From Streptomyces sp. ICC1 (GTDB lineage: Bacteria; Actinomycetota; Actinomycetes; Streptomycetales; Streptomycetaceae): a DNA stretch of 64,000 bases. A program made the position numbers and the translations under genes. The notes under the pieces are model-generated. The model was given only the letters and a program-made list of their open reading frames with translations, made no database searches and was not told the origin of the DNA. Positions 59,763 through 64,000 of this stretch are shown one piece after another. The stretch spans positions 3,996,267-4,060,266 of the forward strand of contig NZ_CP030287.1 of assembly GCF_003287935.1 (NCBI RefSeq). The letters run 5' to 3'. Numbering within the stretch: position 1 is the first letter of the stretch; every line of letters begins with the position of its first letter.

Positions 59763-60776
59763 ATGCGCGTGCCGACCGCCATTGCTGTCACCAGCGCCGA
59801 TCTGGTGCTGCCGGCCCCTGACCGGCACACGCCGACGGCCGCCGTGCTGGCGCCGCCCGACCAGCTCGACCTCGAGGGCTCGCTCTCCCAGACGGCCGCC
59901 CTGCTGGAGCGCCACGGCCATCTCGTGGTCGTCGTCCCGCCCTGGCTCCCGGCCGCCGCCGTCCACCGGCTGCACACCGTACGGGCCATCCTGGAGACCG
60001 ACCGGATCGCGCTCCTCGACATCGATCTCCCGCCGCTGGCCACCGCCCTGCTGGTACGTCAACTGCGCCAGCTCAGCGTCAGCGACTTCAGCCCCGGCGT
60101 GCTCGCCTCCGCCGCCCGGCTGCTCTCCCACTACATCTACGCGGGCGCGCTGCTCGGCTCGGTCGCCAAGCTGGACCGGGTGCCGGTCGGGCTCGGCGCG
60201 CACGCCAAGTCCTGGTCGCCGAACGCGCAGTTCGCGGTCCTGGCCAATCCGGTGGCGCACCTGGTCAAGCTGGGCTCGGGCGGTTCGCGGTCCGGGGGCC
60301 CGGGCTCCTCGAAGCCCTCGCGCTCCTCCGGGGCGCACGGCGGCGGGGGCTCCGGATCCGCTTCCGCTTCCGCTTCCGCTTCCGCGTCCGCCTCGGGCGC
60401 CCTGCCCCCGGGACCGGCGTTCGCCACCCACCTCAGCTTCGCCCGGGGCCAGCTCGCCTCCGACTGGGTGGTCTCCGACCTGGCCCCCGCCTGGCAGGTC
60501 CAGGGCGTCATGGAGAACCCGCTGCCGGCCGACTCGCCCGCCTGGTGGGCCACGCCGAAGCTGGTCGAGTTCGCCGCCGCCATCCCGGACCCGTCGGTGC
60601 TCTACCAGCTCGTCGCCTCGGTCCGCCGCGAGGAGTGCCGCTGGTGCGGCTTCGAACTCATCGGAGACCGCTGCGGCTTCTGCTCCGCCCCGCTGACGGC
60701 GCCACCGCCGCCGCCCGCCCCGGCGGCGGTGGCGCAGGCGGCCGTGGGCTCCCGATCCAGATCCAGACTTCGCTGA
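59763..60776 (+). CDS. Zinc-ribbon protein of the tad pilus region, Ser/Ala repeat linker
   Basis: 337 residues from ATG 59763 (RVPTAIAVTSADLVLPAPDRHTP). N-terminal half is helical and Leu-rich (LTA-like LPPLATALLVRQLRQLS, LASAARLLSHYIYAGALLG). Around 205-230 a hexanucleotide repeat of the form TCCGCT encodes Ser-Ala dipeptides. The C-terminus has a zinc ribbon: CRWCGFELIGDRCGFC, then a Pro-rich end. Known only as a conserved Streptomyces protein beside the tad genes; role unknown. 41 bp upstream of cpaB. Confidence 0.75.
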   Translation: MRVPTAIAVTSADLVLPAPDRHTPTAAVLAPPDQLDLEGSLSQTAALLERHGHLVVVVPPWLPAAAVHRLHTVRAILETDRIALLDIDLPPLATALLVRQLRQLSVSDFSPGVLASAARLLSHYIYAGALLGSVAKLDRVPVGLGAHAKSWSPNAQFAVLANPVAHLVKLGSGGSRSGGPGSSKPSRSSGAHGGGGSGSASASASASASASGALPPGPAFATHLSFARGQLASDWVVSDLAPAWQVQGVMENPLPADSPAWWATPKLVEFAAAIPDPSVLYQLVASVRREECRWCGFELIGDRCGFCSAPLTAPPPPPAPAAVAQAAVGSRSRSRLR

Positions 60777-60817
60777 TGACCGGCTCGACCGAACGAAGAA
60801 CGCCGAGGTAGTACGTC

Positions 60818-61519
60818 ATGAACTCACGCCAGCGCCGCGGCGTCATCCTGCTGATCCTGTCGGTCCTGTGCGCCCTCGCCGCCTTCGGCGGAGTCCTCGT
60901 GGTGATCGGCGACGTCAACTCCAAGGTCGGGGCCGAGGTCGTCGCCTACCGGGTGAAGGACGACATAGCCCCGTACAGCGCGCTGACGGCCGGGCAGTTC
61001 GAGGAGGTCACGGTCCCCAAGCGGTGGCTGTCCGAGACCGCCGTCACCGACCTCGGCCAGCTCAAGGACAAGATGGCGCTCACCGCATTGAAGAAGGGCT
61101 CGCTGCTCCAGAGCGACATGTTCGTCGCCCGGCCGCAGCTCCAGCCGGGCGAGCAGGAGATCGCCATCATGATCGACGCGTCGACGGGTGTGGCGGGCAA
61201 GATCACCCCTGGTGCCAAGGTCAACATCCTGGGCACGTTCAAGGGCAAGAAGCCGACCGACCCCGACGTGTCCGTGGTGATGGTGGCCAACGCCCGCGTC
61301 ATCAACGTAGGCAAGCTCACCCCCCTCGACAAGGACAGTGACAAGAAGGGCCCGGCCGAGGCCGTCCCGATCACCTTCGCCCTGACCACCAAGGACACCC
61401 AGCGCGTGGCCTACGCCGAGTCCTTCGCGGAGCACGTACGCCTGGCCCTGGTGGCCCCCGGCACCGACTCGGCGCCCAACCCGAACGACCGCTTCTACAC
61501 CCTCGAAGGGGACAGGTGA
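60818..61519 (+). CDS. cpaB: CpaB/RcpC-type pilus assembly protein (SAF domain)
   Basis: 233 residues from ATG 60818. Membrane helix GVILLILSVLCALAAFGGVLVVIG at the N-terminus, then a SAF domain (VVAYRVKDDIAPYSALTAGQFEEVTVPKRWLSE, MALTALKKGSLLQSDMFVARPQL) and the RcpC-type beta domain (KITPGAKVNILGTFKGK). CpaB/RcpC proteins are periplasmic/extracytoplasmic parts of the tad secretion system. It leads the tad operon, with cpaE beginning one base after its stop. Confidence 0.88.
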   Translation: MNSRQRRGVILLILSVLCALAAFGGVLVVIGDVNSKVGAEVVAYRVKDDIAPYSALTAGQFEEVTVPKRWLSETAVTDLGQLKDKMALTALKKGSLLQSDMFVARPQLQPGEQEIAIMIDASTGVAGKITPGAKVNILGTFKGKKPTDPDVSVVMVANARVINVGKLTPLDKDSDKKGPAEAVPITFALTTKDTQRVAYAESFAEHVRLALVAPGTDSAPNPNDRFYTLEGDR

Positions 61520-61520
61520 G

Positions 61521-62852
61521 ATGCGGATGACCACCCGAATCCTCCCCGCGGTCGGTGACCCGGAAGCCGCGCGCGTCATCGCCGGCCTGCTCGGCCAGCT
61601 CCCGGGCGCCGAGCCGGCCGCGCCGGTCCCCGACTCCACGTTCCTCCTCGACATGCTGGCCAGGCTGGCCACCGAGTCGATCGACGAACTGCCCGAGGTG
61701 GTCCTCGTACACGAGCGGATCGGTCCGCTCCCCGCTCTGGAGCTGATCCGCGAGGTAGCCCTCCGCTTCCCCGGGGTCGGCGTCGTCCTGGTCACCTCGG
61801 ACGCGAGCCCCGCTCTCTTCTCCGCCGCCATGGACTCGGGCGCGCGCGGCCTGGTCGGCCTCCCCCTCGCCTACGACGAACTCGCCGCCCGCGTCCAGGC
61901 CGCCGCCCAGTGGTCCGTGGGCGTACGCCGCCACCTGGGCCGGAGCCCGGACCTCCCCACCGGCCCGGGCGGGCGGGTGGTCACGGTCAGCGGGGCCAAG
62001 GGCGGAGTCGGCACCACCTTCGCGGCCGTGCAGTTCGCCCTGGCCGCAGCGGCCGCGGGCCGGCATACGGCCCTGGTCGACATGGACCTCCAGGCGGGCG
62101 ACGTCGGCTCGTACCTCGACGTGCAGTTCCGGCGCTCCATCGCCGACCTCGCCGGCATCCAGGACATCTCGCCGCGCGTCCTGCAGGACGCGGTCTACGA
62201 CGACCGGACGGGCCTGGCCCTCCTCCTCGCCCCGGCCGACGGCGAGCGCGGCGAGGAGGTCGACGACCGGGCTGCCCGGCACGTCATCGCCGCCCTGCGC
62301 GCCCGGTACGAGCTCGTCGTCATCGACTGCGGCACCCAGGTCACCGGCGCCAACGCGGCGGCGGTGGAGACCGCGGACGTGGCGGTGCTGGTCACCACCC
62401 CGGACGTGGTCGCGGTGCGGGCGGCGAAGCGGATGGTCCGGATGTGGGAACGGCTCCAGGTCCGCAAGGCGGAGGACACCGCGATGGTCGTCAACCGCTG
62501 GACCAAGCACACCGAGATACAGCCCGCCCTGATCCAGAAGATCACGAAGACCCGGGCCGTCCGCACCCCGGTCCCGGCCGCCTTCAAGGAACTCCAGGCG
62601 GTCGTCGACGCGGGCCGGGTCCAGGACCTGGACAACCGCTCGACGGTGAAACAGGCCCTGTGGGCGGTGGCGGGCGAACTGGGCCTGCTGGCACCACTGG
62701 AAACCCCCGAGTCCGCCGCGGCCGCGGCGGCCGCCGACCCGGGCGCCGCCCTGGAGGTACGCCCCTCCGGCCCCGTGGCCAGGCTCCGCAGCGGCGCCCG
62801 GGGCGACCGCGGCGCACTCGGCCCGTGGCCGCGCCGCGGCCGGGAGGGCTGA
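61521..62852 (+). CDS. cpaE: CpaE-like pilus ATPase (pseudo-receiver plus ParA/MinD domain)
   Basis: 443 residues from ATG 61521. An N-terminal receiver-like region (EVVLVHERIGPLPALELIREVALRFPGVGVVLV, AAMDSGARGLVGLPLAYDEL) without a clear phospho-Asp, then a MinD/ParA-type P-loop with deviant Walker A SGAKGGVGTTFAA, DMDLQAGDV, and the C-terminal ATPase motifs (VVIDCGTQ, MVVNRW). CpaE-like proteins position the tad machinery at the cell pole or septum. Ends 4 bp before the first TadE gene. Confidence 0.88.
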   Translation: MRMTTRILPAVGDPEAARVIAGLLGQLPGAEPAAPVPDSTFLLDMLARLATESIDELPEVVLVHERIGPLPALELIREVALRFPGVGVVLVTSDASPALFSAAMDSGARGLVGLPLAYDELAARVQAAAQWSVGVRRHLGRSPDLPTGPGGRVVTVSGAKGGVGTTFAAVQFALAAAAAGRHTALVDMDLQAGDVGSYLDVQFRRSIADLAGIQDISPRVLQDAVYDDRTGLALLLAPADGERGEEVDDRAARHVIAALRARYELVVIDCGTQVTGANAAAVETADVAVLVTTPDVVAVRAAKRMVRMWERLQVRKAEDTAMVVNRWTKHTEIQPALIQKITKTRAVRTPVPAAFKELQAVVDAGRVQDLDNRSTVKQALWAVAGELGLLAPLETPESAAAAAAADPGAALEVRPSGPVARLRSGARGDRGALGPWPRRGREG

Positions 62853-62855
62853 GCG

Positions 62856-63119
62856 GTGCCCGCGCGGAGACCCGTACGCGACCGGGACCGGGACCGGGGC
62901 CAGGTGGCGATCGAGTTCGTCGGCACGGTGCCGCTGATCCTGCTGCTCGTGGCGGCGGGCAAGTACATCGGGAGCGCCTGGAGCATGTCCGTGGCCTGCG
63001 GTGCGTCCGGGGACGTCTACAAGGCGACCGTCACCCTCCGGATACCGGTGCTGTACCCCGGTCTCAACTTCGGCGCGATCGACGGCACGGCCGGTGCGGC
63101 GATGGAGAGGGAGGACTGA
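62856..63119 (+). CDS. TadE-like pseudopilin 1
   Basis: 87 residues from GTG 62856. DRDRGQVAIEFVGTVPLILLLVAAG: the prepilin-type motif (Gly-Gln-Val-Ala-x-Glu-Phe) followed by a hydrophobic helix is typical of TadE/TadF-like minor pilins. A short C-terminal region carries a Cys and Gly-rich stretch (VACGASGDVYKAT). Shorter than most TadE proteins. Encoded directly before a second TadE. Confidence 0.8.
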   Translation: MPARRPVRDRDRDRGQVAIEFVGTVPLILLLVAAGKYIGSAWSMSVACGASGDVYKATVTLRIPVLYPGLNFGAIDGTAGAAMERED

Positions 63120-63123
63120 CGGC

Positions 63124-63495
63124 ATGAGACGGCGCGTTCGCTCCGACCGGGGCGACCGGGGTCAAGTGGCCCTGGAATACATCGGCTTCATCCCCATCCT
63201 GCTGTTCGTCGCGCTCTGCGGGATCCAGCTCGGCTGGGTCGCGTACGTCCACCAGCAGGCGGAGACTGCGGCGCGGACGGCGGCGCGGGTGGAGGCCCGC
63301 AACGGCTCGGGTGGCGTCGCCGCGGGCCAGGCTGCCGTACGGGGCGGTCTGGGCGCGGACATCAGCATCGTCAAGAACGCCGACACCGTCACCGCGAGCG
63401 TGACCATCGCGGTCAACTCGATCATCCCCGGCCTGGATCCCGACCCGGCGACGGCCACCGCCGTCATGCCCAACGACGACCCGAAGGGACCCTGA
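63124..63495 (+). CDS. TadE-like pseudopilin 2
   Basis: 123 residues from ATG 63124, 4 bp after pilin 1. RGQVALEYIGFIPILLFVALCGIQLGWVAYVHQQAETAARTAARVEARNG is a classical TadE start: processing motif, hydrophobic helix and amphipathic helix. The rest is beta-like with Asp/Pro/Ala. Probably a minor pilin initiating or capping the Flp fibre. Confidence 0.85.
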   Translation: MRRRVRSDRGDRGQVALEYIGFIPILLFVALCGIQLGWVAYVHQQAETAARTAARVEARNGSGGVAAGQAAVRGGLGADISIVKNADTVTASVTIAVNSIIPGLDPDPATATAVMPNDDPKGP

Positions 63496-63497
63496 CC

Positions 63498-64000
63498 ATG
63501 AGCCTGCGTTCCCGGGTCAACACACCGGACGACCGCCACAGCCCGCGCGAGGACGGCCGGCTGGTCTCCTCCTACCGCGCCAAGCTGCTGGAGGAGATCG
63601 ACCTCGCGGAGATGTCCGCGCTCGCGCCCGCCGAGCGCCGGGCGCGCCTGGAGCGGGTACTCGGCCACATCATCAGCCGCGAGGGCCCCGTCCTGTCCAC
63701 CGCCGCGCGCGCGCAGCTGATCCGCCGCGTCGTCGACGAGGCCCTCGGCCTCGGTGTGCTCGAACCGCTCCTCGAAGACCCCACGATCTCCGAGATCATG
63801 GTCAACGGCCCCGACCAGATCTTCGTGGAACGGGCAGGCCGCGTGGAGCAGCTCCCGCTCCGCTTCGCCTCGCACGACCAACTGATGCAGACCATCGAGC
63901 GCATCGTCTCCACCGTCAACCGCCGTGTGGACGAGGCCAATCCGATGGTCGACGCGCGCCTGCCCAGCGGCGAGCGCGTCAACGTCATCATCCCGCCGCT
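63498..64000 (+). CDS. cpaF: CpaF/TadA secretion ATPase, 5' part
   Basis: Open from ATG 63498 to the right edge (167 residues visible). N-terminal domain features of CpaF: VSSYRAKLLEEIDLAEMSALAP, LIRRVVDEALGLGVLEPLLEDPTISEIMVNGPDQIFVERAGRVEQLPLRF, and the first strands of the ATPase (QTIERIVSTVNRRVDEANPMVDARLPSGERVNVIIPP). The Walker boxes lie beyond the window. It powers assembly of the tad pilus. Confidence 0.92.
   Translation, partial: MSLRSRVNTPDDRHSPREDGRLVSSYRAKLLEEIDLAEMSALAPAERRARLERVLGHIISREGPVLSTAARAQLIRRVVDEALGLGVLEPLLEDPTISEIMVNGPDQIFVERAGRVEQLPLRFASHDQLMQTIERIVSTVNRRVDEANPMVDARLPSGERVNVIIPP

Overview
The window is Streptomyces chromosome. The evidence is very high GC with strong third-position GC bias, many GTG starts and 4-base start/stop overlaps, and Streptomyces-type marker genes: a PriA-dependent his operon, trpC-trpM-trpB-trpA, a GH18 chitinase behind a DasR-like box, TIGR02234, and HGxxPAAW and DUF2752 proteins. 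It starts inside one gene and ends inside the CpaF/TadA ATPase of a tad pilus cluster.

Region 1 (1-1.9 kb) is core: the 3' end of an unknown gene and heme A synthase ctaA. Region 2 (1.9-27.4 kb) is a mosaic accessory island. It holds an amidohydrolase fragment fused to an IS3 remnant through a 50-bp perfect palindrome, two 191-bp direct copies of an IS5-type tail, a 5'-nucleotidase pseudogene, an intact 1012-bp IS5-family element at CTAG, a secreted RTX-like protein, an LRR/cysteine protein, a type II toxin-antitoxin pair with a probable leaderless, operator-covered promoter, a 540-aa Cys/His-rich protein, a three-gene transposon (DUF6431, DDE transposase, TniB/ExeA-like ATPase with a 5' frameshift), an L7/L12-CTD-like protein, and a copper/metal module (DUF6153, DUF305, DUF4396 behind a CsoR-type operator, a small TetR divergon, His-rich secreted and membrane proteins). 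It then has two damaged IS256 elements tail to tail, an HNH-nuclease fragment and a 523-aa protein of unknown family that is the best candidate for an undescribed system.

Region 3 (27.7-33.4 kb) holds an ABC-2 exporter pair, a membrane protein, YbaK, a Lon-substrate-domain protein and a pentapeptide-like membrane protein. Region 4 (33.4-48.4 kb) is the amino-acid block: hisD-hisC-hisB-small membrane protein-hisH-priA-ridA-hisF-MFS, then hisI-trpE-TIGR02234-HGxxPAAW, DUF2752, trpC-trpM-trpB-trpA. PriA links the two pathways because no trpF is seen. Region 5 (48.4-59.4 kb) holds a DsbA-like thioredoxin, lgt with a long acidic tail, a CitE-like lyase, a CoA-transferase whose N-terminus is replaced by the start of an EamA transporter, a Tyr/Pro-repeat membrane protein, an ECF41-type sigma factor beside an FAD oxidoreductase that carries a matching promoter, a secreted M14 carboxypeptidase and a secreted chitinase. 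Region 6 (59.7-64 kb) opens a tad/Flp pilus cluster: zinc-ribbon protein, CpaB, CpaE, two TadE-like proteins and CpaF.

No rRNA, tRNA or CRISPR array was found. All family assignments rest on motif and sequence recognition, without database searches.
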